64,000 nt of DNA from Rheinheimera sp. MM224 (GTDB lineage Bacteria; Pseudomonadota; Gammaproteobacteria; Enterobacterales; Alteromonadaceae), in assembly GCF_947090785.1 (NCBI RefSeq), contig NZ_OX352320.1:1116001-1180000 (forward strand), given 5' to 3'. Below are positions 43,769 through 52,525 of this stretch, piece by piece (positions within the stretch are counted from its first letter, which is position 1; every line of letters begins with the position of its first letter). The translations under genes were made by a program, and so were the position numbers. The notes beneath the pieces are model-generated. The model was not told the DNA's origin. It saw only the letters and a list, made by a program, of their open reading frames with translations, and searched no databases.

Positions 43769-46255
43769 TTAGAAAGTCACTGTCACTGAAGCTGTCGCTG
43801 TACGGCCAATCACAGGAGAGCCTGAAATCACGGTCGGCGTTACTGAAGCGTCTGCTAAACCACCGCTGCCACGGATATCAAATTCATCTGTCAGGTTATA
43901 CACCTGAAAGCCAAATTCCAGATTATCAGTTGGGCTGTATCTCAGGCTACCACCTAAGGTGTAGTTGTCCGGATATTCATTACCAGCACCGTCAATAGCT
44001 GCTGTCTGACCTGTAATATTTAAGCCTGTGATCCATTGATCATTAATATGATAGTTGGATGACAGGGTATAAATTAAATCAGGAATACCGTCAGCACGGG
44101 TCCAGTTTGTTGTTCCTGCTGATAGTTTTTCTGCATCTGAATAAGTAGCGTTACCCACCAGCGAGAAGTCGCCAATCCGCACTGTACCTAGAATTTCAGC
44201 GCCCTGAGATTTGTATTCAGCGTCAATCACACAACCACCTGCTACGCCACCACAGCGGGTCGCAGATAACTCATAAGTGCTTTGTTTAAAGTCACCTTTG
44301 AGTAAGGTCAGCTCAAAAGTGTAATAACCATCCAGCACTTCACCACGGCGTTTCACACCCAGCTCGTACTGATTCACAAAGTCGACCGCTGAAGTTAAGC
44401 CTTGCTGATTTAACGAACCATCGGCATTAATTTTACCGCTGACGGTTTGACGATCACCGTTAAAACGGCCACCTTTGGATGCCCGTGTAAAGAGGCTGGT
44501 GTCTTCGTTTAATTTATACAAACCACCTACAGTCCAGGAAGTGTAACTGACAGAGTAGTTCAGGTTTTCGCGGGCACCATTAGGGATCAACGTTGGAATA
44601 GCCACACCATCAACCACAGTGTTAAATACTTCTCCACCAGCTGCTGTCCAACCTGAAGCATCCACAGTGTCACGACGTACGCTGGTATCCAGCGTAAAGA
44701 GATCCGTATCAAAATCCAGCGCCAGGTATGGGGCTGTGTCTGTGTAGGCTAAGTCGTAATCGCGGGCGTTTGAGCTGCCCCAGTTATCATTGAAACCTGC
44801 GATACCGTTTGCAGTTAACTGATTGCCTGCATCATCAAATAAATCCAGCATAGCTGGATTATCGCCGCTGAGTTCAGAATAGGTTCTGTTGGTATGCCAG
44901 TCCGCTGCCACATTCTGGTTCATGTAAAAATAACCAGCGCGTGCCGTAAAAGTGTTGTCGTCTATGGCGAATTCTTTGGATACAGCTAAATCGTTTACAA
45001 AGCTGCCAACATCACGAATGTTGGTATTTACGTTGGTGTTGTTGTTCAGATAGGCTGAATCGTACAACTCACCAGCTCGTGGGCCATTGGCAAAACGAAT
45101 ACTGTTTACTACTGCACCATTGACTGTTGAACCTAACACACTGGCTGTGGTAGCTGCGTTAAAGAAAGGCGAAGTAAAGCCGCCGCTCATATCTGTCCAG
45201 CGCATTTTATTGTCCAGCAGGATGTCGTTTTTGAATTCGTAATGCAGCTCGTTACCAAGTGAAAATGATTCAGTAGTAATACCAGACATCTCTACCCGCT
45301 CTGTCACACCTTCGCGGTTGACGATCAGAAACTCCTGGTTGTGGATAGAGTAGTTCGATTGATTACGGCCATCAAAACCAGGGTAAGGGCGTAAATCGCT
45401 GAAACTGTTGCCGTCGTAGTTGGCCAGTGCAGGAGCCCCTGTGTAGTTCGGTTCCTGAGTGTCTGCTACTTTTACCAACACGCGGAAATAACTGACATCA
45501 TCTTCAAAAAACTTGGTGACGTTGGCTTTTACCTGTGCACTTTCACTGACGTTAAAAGCTGCATCTAATGGGCCTTTGCCTTGTTTGACATAACCACCAA
45601 CATGGAAATTAACGCTGTCGCTGGCTGCTCCACCATAACGGAAATCAACTTTTTTCTCGTCATGGCCAACACCAGTGTTCAGGCGGAGTAAACCACCTTC
45701 AACGTCACCGTAGTTACTGATGTAGTTGATAATAGCGCCAGGTGACTGAGAGGAGAATGTACCTGCTGTACCGCCACGCACACCTTCAACCCGGTCAACA
45801 CTTGAATCAAAACGGGTCCAGTAGTCGTTGTTACCAAACTGTAGATCACCAAATAACACTGTTGGTAAACCGTCTTCCTGAATTTGCACAAAAGGTGAGC
45901 CGCCAGTTGCTACAGGCAAACCGCGCACAGCGATATTTGAGTTACCGCCAGGGCCCGAAGTACCGGCCACCTGAATGCCTGGGATCATACGGAATACTTC
46001 AGCTTCTGAGCTGGGTTGGAAATCTTTGATCATTTCCGCATCTACGCTGGTGACCGCAATAGCAGATTCAATCTGGGTACGGCCCGGTACGCTACCAGTG
46101 ACTACTATGGTTTCAAAGGCTTCGGTTTCAGCTTTTTCTGATCCTGCTGCTTCTGTGGCTGCCGTGCTTTGTGCCCAGACAGGGCCAGTTGCAATAAGTG
46201 TAGATGCGAATAATACCTGCCGTACCGCCACTGAAACTTTCTGTTGCTTGAACAT
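43769..46255 (-). CDS. TonB-dependent receptor of the halogenase operon
   Basis: 828 residues with a signal peptide (cleaved after VWA), a TonB box-like ETIVVTGS, a plug domain (SEAEVFRMIPGIQV, NSNIAVRGLP) and a 22-strand-type barrel ending TATASVTVTF with a terminal Phe. It belongs to the receptor subfamily found beside tryptophan-halogenase-like genes. Carbohydrate uptake is inferred from the LacI-type operator in its promoter and the next-door cluster. It is followed leftward by the TPR/2OG and halogenase genes. Confidence 0.9.
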   Translation of the reverse strand: MFKQQKVSVAVRQVLFASTLIATGPVWAQSTAATEAAGSEKAETEAFETIVVTGSVPGRTQIESAIAVTSVDAEMIKDFQPSSEAEVFRMIPGIQVAGTSGPGGNSNIAVRGLPVATGGSPFVQIQEDGLPTVLFGDLQFGNNDYWTRFDSSVDRVEGVRGGTAGTFSSQSPGAIINYISNYGDVEGGLLRLNTGVGHDEKKVDFRYGGAASDSVNFHVGGYVKQGKGPLDAAFNVSESAQVKANVTKFFEDDVSYFRVLVKVADTQEPNYTGAPALANYDGNSFSDLRPYPGFDGRNQSNYSIHNQEFLIVNREGVTERVEMSGITTESFSLGNELHYEFKNDILLDNKMRWTDMSGGFTSPFFNAATTASVLGSTVNGAVVNSIRFANGPRAGELYDSAYLNNNTNVNTNIRDVGSFVNDLAVSKEFAIDDNTFTARAGYFYMNQNVAADWHTNRTYSELSGDNPAMLDLFDDAGNQLTANGIAGFNDNWGSSNARDYDLAYTDTAPYLALDFDTDLFTLDTSVRRDTVDASGWTAAGGEVFNTVVDGVAIPTLIPNGARENLNYSVSYTSWTVGGLYKLNEDTSLFTRASKGGRFNGDRQTVSGKINADGSLNQQGLTSAVDFVNQYELGVKRRGEVLDGYYTFELTLLKGDFKQSTYELSATRCGGVAGGCVIDAEYKSQGAEILGTVRIGDFSLVGNATYSDAEKLSAGTTNWTRADGIPDLIYTLSSNYHINDQWITGLNITGQTAAIDGAGNEYPDNYTLGGSLRYSPTDNLEFGFQVYNLTDEFDIRGSGGLADASVTPTVISGSPVIGRTATASVTVTF

Positions 46256-46280
46256 TGTATTTGCCCCCTGTCGGGTAGTT

Positions 46281-46296
46281 ACTTAATCGATTAAGT
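46281..46296. promoter_or_regulatory. LacI-type operator of the TonB receptor operon
   Basis: ACTTAATCGATTAAGT is a perfect 16-bp palindrome with a central CG, 26 bases from the receptor start. A weaker relative, CTTAATCGTTTTAC, lies about 100 bases further upstream (46381-46394), which would suit a looping repressor. It is nearly identical to the site at 39144. Confidence 0.75.
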
Positions 46297-46472
46297 TATT
46301 TTTTTATAAAAAAGCAACTGCCAGCTTTTTGCTATAGAGTCGCTTTTTTGAATCATTGGATGAACTTTTTTAATTCATCTCTTAATCGTTTTACTTCCGA
46401 ATTTAACTGATGTCAAGCCTGTCCAGAAAATAATCAATCTGATGAGTCGAATTGCAGTAATAAATTTGCTGC

Positions 46473-46503
46473 AAAAAAAAATAACCGGACCAAAAAGTCC
46501 GGC
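46473..46503 (-). terminator. Terminator of the isomerase gene
   Basis: CCGGAC/GTCCGG (46485-46490, 46497-46502), followed leftward by a run of eight T (A on the plus strand). Confidence 0.82.
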
Positions 46504-46532
46504 TTATTTTTAAAAGAAAGGGGAGGAAATAA

Positions 46533-47432
46533 TCAGCTTAGTAACTTGCTTAACGCGCTAAAGCCCTGACGAATAGTTTCCACTCTGTTGTCGGTTTGGT
46601 CGCGTTCGACATAAGCGTGGCGTAAACCTGCTGCATCGGCTTTGGCAAAAATAGGTTTGAAATCAATCACACCTTTGCCTACATCCGCAAAACTACCTGC
46701 TTTGTCCATGTCTTTGACATGCCAAAGTGGGAAGCGGCCTGGTTGGCGGGCTATTAAATCCAGTGGACTAAGGCCTGCTTTGACGACCCAATATAAATCC
46801 AGCTCCATTTGCAGCAGTTTGGCGTCTGTTTCATTCAGCAGCACATCGTAAGGCACCTGGCCGGACAGCTTAATAAACTCAAAGTCGTGGTTGTGATAAG
46901 TCAGTTGCATACCAGCGGCCTGAATTTTTTCGCCGGCTTTGTTTAAAAACGCCGCTAAGGCTTTGTATTGGTCGATAGTTTTACGGTCTGTGTCCATCAG
47001 ATAAGGCAGTACCAGATACTTGTGACCCACCACTAAGGCTTGCTCAATCACCTTATCCAGATCTTTTTGCATTACATCCAAAGGTACATGGCAGGATGGA
47101 GCGCTCAGACCTTCGCTGTCCATGATCTTCTTTAACTGCGTTGCGCTTTGATCGTAATAACCTGCAAATTCAACCTGGGTATAACCTACACCAGCCACCA
47201 GTTTTAAGGTGTCTGCCACACTTTGGGCCATCAGATCTCGCAGCGTATAAAGCTGCAACCCTGGGACTACTTTAGCAGCACTGGCTGATGCTTTAGTTTC
47301 TGCAGATAATGGCAGCGACGCCATACCTAAACCTGCCACGCCTAAACCCAGCGCACTGAGTTTCAGAAATTGTCGCCGCTGCTGATCCAGCAATTCTGGT
47401 TTTTGTTCTAAGGTCGAATGGTCGTATGGCAT
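46533..47432 (-). CDS. TAT-exported sugar phosphate isomerase/epimerase-like TIM barrel
   Basis: 299 residues from ATG 47432 with AGGAG upstream (the frame extends to 47468). Twin-arginine signal RRQFLKLSALGLGVAGL, then the AP-endonuclease-family-2/xylose-isomerase-like barrel: LQLYTLRD, VEFAGYYDQS, YHNHDFEF, ELDLYWVVKAG, FPLWHVKDMD and a metal-binding glutamate in YVERDQT. Export shows it works in the periplasm, so on free sugar derivatives rather than phosphates. Family members include 3-keto-glycoside-cleaving enzymes. It is downstream of and codirectional with the LacI gene. Confidence 0.83.
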   Translation of the reverse strand: MPYDHSTLEQKPELLDQQRRQFLKLSALGLGVAGLGMASLPLSAETKASASAAKVVPGLQLYTLRDLMAQSVADTLKLVAGVGYTQVEFAGYYDQSATQLKKIMDSEGLSAPSCHVPLDVMQKDLDKVIEQALVVGHKYLVLPYLMDTDRKTIDQYKALAAFLNKAGEKIQAAGMQLTYHNHDFEFIKLSGQVPYDVLLNETDAKLLQMELDLYWVVKAGLSPLDLIARQPGRFPLWHVKDMDKAGSFADVGKGVIDFKPIFAKADAAGLRHAYVERDQTDNRVETIRQGFSALSKLLS

Positions 47433-47508
47433 AGCTAGCTCCTGCTCTGGTTGCGTCAACCAGCTCAACCCTGCCCAAGCAGAATATGCGCTGGCATAGT
47501 GACTAAAG

Positions 47509-48522
47509 TCAGCCTAACCCAGCCGGAGCTGGACCTGTGCTGGCACGTTGAATAAGGTCAAAAGGTAAAATGACTTTAGGTGCTTTACCCAGACGACCTT
47601 CGATTAAATCTATTAATAAGCTGACCGCTGTACTGCCAAATTCTTCAGCGGGCTGAGCTATGGTGGTCAGTGGCGGATCGGCAAAGGCGGCAAAAGAAAT
47701 ATCATCAAAACCTGCCACAGAGATATCGCCTGGTACTTTCAGGCCACTTTGTTTAATACCTTGCATAGCACCTATCGCCATTTCATCGTTTTCGCAAAAC
47801 ATGGCGCTGGGTGGATTAGGCAAAGCCAATAATTCTGTGGCCGCTTTATGGCCGGATTGCAAAGTAAAATCGCCCGGATACAACAAGCTTTCATCAAAAG
47901 GGACGCCAGCAGCATTTAAGGCATCGCGATAACCTGCCACCCTGTCACGGGTTAACGGGCTGCGGGCCGGGCCTTTAATCATTGCAATACGTTTGTGCCC
48001 CAGCTGCAGTAAATGTTCGGTCATAGCGCAGGCCGCTGCTCTGTTATCCAATAACACAGTAGGGCAGGCGATACGGTCTAATACTTCACAGGCATTGACC
48101 ATAGGCAACACAGAGCCGGTTTTCATGTCCAGTTGAGCAAAGGGGTTATGAGCGCGCAGCTGAACCAGACCATCCGCTTGCGAGGTATGCACCATACGGG
48201 CATAACTTTGTTCCATTTCTTCATCTGCCAGCGTATTGCATAACAGCAGTGAATAACCTTTATCGTGAGCAGCTTGTTGCATGCCACTGATCACTCGGGC
48301 AAAAAATACGTTGGCCACTGTAGGTACCAGAACGACCAGATTACGGGTTTTACCTGAGCGAAATTTTACAGCCATCAAATTAGGTTTATAGCCAAGCTGT
48401 TTGACTGCTGTCAGCACTTTAGTTCGGGTCTTCAGTGACACCAAATCGGGCTGCTGCAAAGCCCGGGACACTGTGGCCACCGACACTCCAGCCTGTTGTG
48501 CTACGTCACGAATAGTAGACAT
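47509..48522 (-). CDS. LacI-family regulator of the sugar-oxidation cluster
   Basis: 337 residues: HTH TIRDVAQQAGVSVATVSRALQQPDLVS, hinge RSGKTRNLVVLVP, and an effector domain (FCENDEMAIGAMQGIKQSGLKVPGDISVAGFDDI). It is divergent from the Gfo/Idh/MocA gene across 365 bases containing a strong LacI-type palindrome placed in the target promoter. It probably represses the cluster until an inducer sugar binds. Confidence 0.9.
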   Translation of the reverse strand: MSTIRDVAQQAGVSVATVSRALQQPDLVSLKTRTKVLTAVKQLGYKPNLMAVKFRSGKTRNLVVLVPTVANVFFARVISGMQQAAHDKGYSLLLCNTLADEEMEQSYARMVHTSQADGLVQLRAHNPFAQLDMKTGSVLPMVNACEVLDRIACPTVLLDNRAAACAMTEHLLQLGHKRIAMIKGPARSPLTRDRVAGYRDALNAAGVPFDESLLYPGDFTLQSGHKAATELLALPNPPSAMFCENDEMAIGAMQGIKQSGLKVPGDISVAGFDDISFAAFADPPLTTIAQPAEEFGSTAVSLLIDLIEGRLGKAPKVILPFDLIQRASTGPAPAGLG

Positions 48523-48629
48523 GAATGTATTTCACTTTAGGGATTTGCTCCGGATTTTATCTGGATATTCAACAGGGTGCATCTATTAACCTGACAATAT
48601 TCAACCGCTTATTTTTATCTGACAGTTGA

Positions 48630-48643
48630 TGTAACCGATATCA
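48630..48643. promoter_or_regulatory. Possible second LacI-type site in the divergent promoter region
   Basis: TGTAACCGATATCA resembles the strong operator at 48804 (TGTAATCCGTTACA) at the outer positions. Located 108 bases before the LacI start, it could serve autoregulation or looping. It is a weak match. Confidence 0.3.
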
Positions 48644-48788
48644 TTTATAAAGCACTTTTTTATAAATGGGAAGGCAGTTCTACCGAAATACTCAGGCTTA
48701 ATTAGTGCAAATGCTCTTATTTGGTGCGGTGTTTTTTTATGTTTGTGCAATTAAAGTGCGTAATTTGCGACAAACAGCGGATTTTCTA

Positions 48789-48820
48789 TTGACGACACAA
48801 AATGTAATCCGTTACATTTT
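48789..48820 (+). promoter_or_regulatory. Promoter with overlapping LacI-type operator
   Basis: TTGACG (48789-48794) and TACATT (48813-48818) form a sigma70 promoter with an 18-base spacer. Arms AAAATGTAA (48799-48807) and TTACATTTT (48812-48820) form a perfect inverted repeat around TCCG, covering the spacer and -10 box, a classic repression site. The rest of the 365-base gap (48523-48887) shows no gene. Confidence 0.7.
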
Positions 48821-48887
48821 TTGCAGCTTCAATTTTTGATCTACAGTCACTATCTGTTTGTGTTTGTAAACCACAGGGAAAAAAACC

Positions 48888-50054
48888 ATGAAAACCCCAG
48901 CTAAACAAAAAATTCGTATGGGTATGGTCGGCGGCGGAGAAGGCGCTTTTATTGGTGCAGTGCATCGTCATGCTGCAGCGCTGGACGGCCAGATTGAATT
49001 AGTCTGTGGTGCTTTTAGCCGGGATGCCGGTAATAACCAGCGCACAGGTGACGATTTGTGTCTTGATCCGAATCGTCTGTACAGCAGCTGGCAAGAGTTA
49101 GTGCAGCAAGAAGCCGCATTACCTGAAGACAAACGGATGCAGCTTTTGGTGATAGTGACACCAAATCAGCTGCATGTGCCTATCAGCCGCGCTGCTATAG
49201 CTGCAGATTTTCATGTGTTTTGTGAAAAACCAGCTGGAGTCACGCTAGCTGAAACTCAGCAACTGGCTGTGGATTTGATTGCCAGCAATAGCCTCTATGG
49301 TTTGGCTCATACTTACCTTGGTTATCCTATGGTATGGCAAGCTAAAGAACTGGTGCAAAACGGCACTTTGGGCACTATCCGTAAAATTTTTGTTGAATAC
49401 CCACAAGGCTGGCTGACCGAAGATTTAGAAAGCAGTCAGAACAAACAAGCCAGCTGGCGTACTGATCCCGCTCAGGCTGGTGCCAGTGGTTGTATGGCTG
49501 ATATTGGTACCCATGCTTTTGGTATGGCGGAGTTTATCAGTGGCCAGCATATCACCGAACTTTGTGCTGAACTCAAAAGCCATGTAGAGGGCCGTCGTCT
49601 TGATGATGACGGTGCAGCTTTATTCCGCACAGATGGTGGCGCCAGTGGTGTTTTACTGGCAAGCCAAATTTGTGCTGGTGAAGAAAACGCGCTGAAAATC
49701 CGTATTTATGGTGAAAAAGGCGGGCTGGAGTGGCATCAGATGGAACCTAATACGCTGATTGTAAAACCTCACGGTGCTCCTGTTCAGGTATTGCGTGCCG
49801 GAGCTGGTCAGGCTGGTTTGGGCGCTGAAGCTTCTCGCCGCTGTCGTTTGCCAGCAGGTCACCCTGAAGGTTATCTGGAAGCTATGGGAAATTTATACCG
49901 TGATTTTGCCGCCGCTATCCGCGCTGGCGAACGTGGTACTCCTACTGGTGTGCCAGGCATTAAAGCCGGTATGCGGGGTATGGCATTTATTGAAACCGTC
50001 AGCAGCAGTCAGCATAGCAATGAAAAATGGCTGTCAATTCCTGCGATAGATTAA
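48888..50054 (+). CDS. Gfo/Idh/MocA-family dehydrogenase
   Basis: 388 residues: NAD(P)-binding start RMGMVGGGEGAFIGAVH, the EKP motif with its catalytic-type lysine (VFCEKPAGVT), and the large C-terminal beta-sheet domain ending KAGMRGMAFIETVSSS. No signal peptide, so cytoplasmic. In 3-keto-glycoside pathways such enzymes interconvert 3-keto-sugar and sugar. It is the first gene of the rightward operon. Confidence 0.88.
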   Translation: MKTPAKQKIRMGMVGGGEGAFIGAVHRHAAALDGQIELVCGAFSRDAGNNQRTGDDLCLDPNRLYSSWQELVQQEAALPEDKRMQLLVIVTPNQLHVPISRAAIAADFHVFCEKPAGVTLAETQQLAVDLIASNSLYGLAHTYLGYPMVWQAKELVQNGTLGTIRKIFVEYPQGWLTEDLESSQNKQASWRTDPAQAGASGCMADIGTHAFGMAEFISGQHITELCAELKSHVEGRRLDDDGAALFRTDGGASGVLLASQICAGEENALKIRIYGEKGGLEWHQMEPNTLIVKPHGAPVQVLRAGAGQAGLGAEASRRCRLPAGHPEGYLEAMGNLYRDFAAAIRAGERGTPTGVPGIKAGMRGMAFIETVSSSQHSNEKWLSIPAID

Positions 50055-50122
50055 GCCGCTCGTGGATGTAAAGGCAGCGTTCAACTTTTTGATTAGCCAG
50101 CATGCTGGCTCAAGGAATACAG

Positions 50123-51181
50123 ATGAATAAAATGAAAGGGCCAGCCATATTTCTGGCTCAGTTTATGGGCGACGAAGCTCCATTTAACCACGTGGTCAGC
50201 ATGGCCAAATGGGCTGCAGACTTAGGCTACAAAGGCATTCAGGTGCCGACTAATAACCCGGCCTTTTTTGATTTGGAGTCAGCGGCGACCAGTCAGGCCT
50301 ATTGTGATGAGATTCAGGCCAAATGCCGCGCTGCCGGTGTTGAAATCACTGAGCTGTCGACTCACTTGCAGGGCCAGTTAGTGGCTGTGCATCCGGCTTA
50401 TGACGAGTTGTTTGATAACTTCGCACCTGAAGCTTTACGTGGCAAACCGGCTGAACGCACACAATGGGCTGTGAAGCAGTTAAAGCTGGCGGCTAAAGCC
50501 AGTCAGAATTTAGGCTTAAAAGCTCATGCGACTTTTTCCGGCGCTTTGCTGTGGCATTTAGTGTATCCATGGCCGCAACGTCCTGCGGGTTTGGTGGAGC
50601 AGGGTTTTGCAGAATTGGCTAAACGCTGGTTGCCAATTCTTGATGCCTTTGATGAAGCTGGAGTGGATGTTTGTTATGAAATCCACCCGGGCGAGGATTT
50701 ACATGACGGCGCTACCTTCGAGATGTTTTTAGCAGCCACCAACAACCATCCGCGCGCCAATATTTTGTTCGATCCAAGTCACTTTGTGCTGCAGCAACTG
50801 GATTATTTAGATTTTATCGACCGCTACCACAGCAGAATCAAAATGTACCATGTCAAAGATGCTGAGTTCCGTCCTAATGGCCGCAGCGGTGTTTATGGTG
50901 GTTATCAGGATTGGGTGAACAGACCAGGACGCTTCCGTTCTTTAGGTGACGGTCAGGTTGATTTTAAAAGTATTTTCAGCAAGTTAACCCAATATGATTT
51001 CGACGGTTGGGCAGTGCTGGAATGGGAATGTTGTTTAAAAGATTCAACCCAGGGCGCACGCGAAGGGGCTCCATTTATCGCGTCTCACCTGATTGAAAAG
51101 GCTGGCAGAGCCTTTGATGACTTTGCTGGTGCTAAAACAGACGAGGCGCGTAACCGCCGGATCTTGGGGTTAAAACCGTAA
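50123..51181 (+). CDS. Cytoplasmic sugar isomerase/epimerase-like TIM barrel
   Basis: 352 residues from ATG 50123 (AAGGA upstream; an earlier ATG at 50102 lies in frame). Barrel motifs GYKGIQVPTNNPAFFD, CYEIHPGEDLHDG, NILFDPSHFVLQQ, KMYHVKDAEFRPNG and WAVLEWECCLK with clear His/Glu/Asp metal ligands. No signal peptide. It presumably acts on the imported sugar with the preceding dehydrogenase. Confidence 0.85.
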   Translation: MNKMKGPAIFLAQFMGDEAPFNHVVSMAKWAADLGYKGIQVPTNNPAFFDLESAATSQAYCDEIQAKCRAAGVEITELSTHLQGQLVAVHPAYDELFDNFAPEALRGKPAERTQWAVKQLKLAAKASQNLGLKAHATFSGALLWHLVYPWPQRPAGLVEQGFAELAKRWLPILDAFDEAGVDVCYEIHPGEDLHDGATFEMFLAATNNHPRANILFDPSHFVLQQLDYLDFIDRYHSRIKMYHVKDAEFRPNGRSGVYGGYQDWVNRPGRFRSLGDGQVDFKSIFSKLTQYDFDGWAVLEWECCLKDSTQGAREGAPFIASHLIEKAGRAFDDFAGAKTDEARNRRILGLKP

Positions 51182-51292
51182 TCGCATAATAAAAATTAAG
51201 AAATCATTATTTACCCAAAATCATTGATGATGCAGTCAGTACCGCAGCAGCTTTAAGGATGAAGGGTAAAATCAACGGGGAAGACGAATAGA

Positions 51293-52525
51293 ATGAACAG
51301 CATAAAAATACGCTTATGCAGCATGATGTTTTTACAGTTCTTTATCTGGGGTGGCTGGTTTGTCACTTTAGGTACTTTTTTAAGCCAGAACCTGCAGGCT
51401 ACTGGCCCACAAACTGGTATGGCTTTTTCAACTCAGTCCTGGGGCGCTATTATTGCGCCATTTATAGTCGGCTTAATCGCCGACCGTTTTTTTAACGCTG
51501 AACGTTTATTGGGTGTGCTGCATTTAGCTGGTGCGGTTTTACTATACTTTATGTATCAGGCCGCTGATTTTACTACCTTTTATCCACTGGTTTTAGGTTA
51601 CATGCTGGCCTATATGCCAACGCTGGCGCTGGTGAACTCTGTGTCTTTTGGCCAGTTAAAACAACCTGAACTGGAGTTTGGTCAAATCCGGGTTTGGGGC
51701 ACTATCGGCTGGATAGCTGCTGGTTTAGTCATCAGTTATGCCTTTGGTTGGGATGCCCAGCAGGCTATCGCAGATGGTGCGCTGAAAAATACCTTCCTGA
51801 TGTGTGCCGTGGCTTCCTTAGTGTTGGGTTTATACAGCTTTACCTTACCTGCAACACCACCTGCGGGTCGTGGCCAACAACTGAAGTTAGGTGAGTTGCT
51901 GGGACTGGATGCTTTAGCACTGTTAAAAGATCGTAACTTCGCCTTGTTCTTTTTAGCCTCAGTGCTGATTTGTATTCCGCTGGCCTTTTATTACCAGAAT
52001 GCCAACCCTTTCCTGACAGGTATAGGCGTTGAAAATGCCACAGGCAAAATGACTTTAGGCCAGGTGTCTGAAGTGTTATTTATGCTTGCTTTACCGCTGT
52101 TTCTGAATCGTTTTGGTATTCGCTGGACCTTATTATTAGGTATGGCGGCCTGGGTATTACGTTATGTGCTGTTTGCTTACGGTGATGCAGGTCAGGGCTT
52201 GTGGTTACTGGTGATTGGTATAGCGCTGCACGGTATTTGTTATGACTTCTTTTTTGTCTCAGGCCAGATTTACACCAACAGCAAAGCGGGCGTAAAAATC
52301 CGCAGTGCGGCTCAGGGTTTAATCACGTTAGCCACTTACGGTATAGGTATGCTGATTGGCTTTAGCGTTGCAGGCCAAATCACTCAGGCTTACAGCAGCG
52401 CTGAAGCGACAGACTGGACTTCCATCTGGTTATTCCCTGCTGTATTTGCTGCTGTGGTGCTGGTGCTGTTTGCGTTGATTTTCAAAAACGAGACCTTGCA
52501 ACAAGCAGAGGACAAACAGCCATGA
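51293..52525 (+). CDS. NupG-like MFS permease (nucleoside:H+ symporter family)
   Basis: 410 residues with about 12 membrane segments; MMFLQFFIWGGWFVTLGTFL, LADRFF-like (IADRFFNAERLLG) and FGQIRVWGTIGWIAAGL are hallmarks of the NHS family. Within a sugar-oxidation cluster it more likely imports the sugar product made in the periplasm than a nucleoside. It overlaps the next gene by ATGA. Confidence 0.87.
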   Translation: MNSIKIRLCSMMFLQFFIWGGWFVTLGTFLSQNLQATGPQTGMAFSTQSWGAIIAPFIVGLIADRFFNAERLLGVLHLAGAVLLYFMYQAADFTTFYPLVLGYMLAYMPTLALVNSVSFGQLKQPELEFGQIRVWGTIGWIAAGLVISYAFGWDAQQAIADGALKNTFLMCAVASLVLGLYSFTLPATPPAGRGQQLKLGELLGLDALALLKDRNFALFFLASVLICIPLAFYYQNANPFLTGIGVENATGKMTLGQVSEVLFMLALPLFLNRFGIRWTLLLGMAAWVLRYVLFAYGDAGQGLWLLVIGIALHGICYDFFFVSGQIYTNSKAGVKIRSAAQGLITLATYGIGMLIGFSVAGQITQAYSSAEATDWTSIWLFPAVFAAVVLVLFALIFKNETLQQAEDKQP

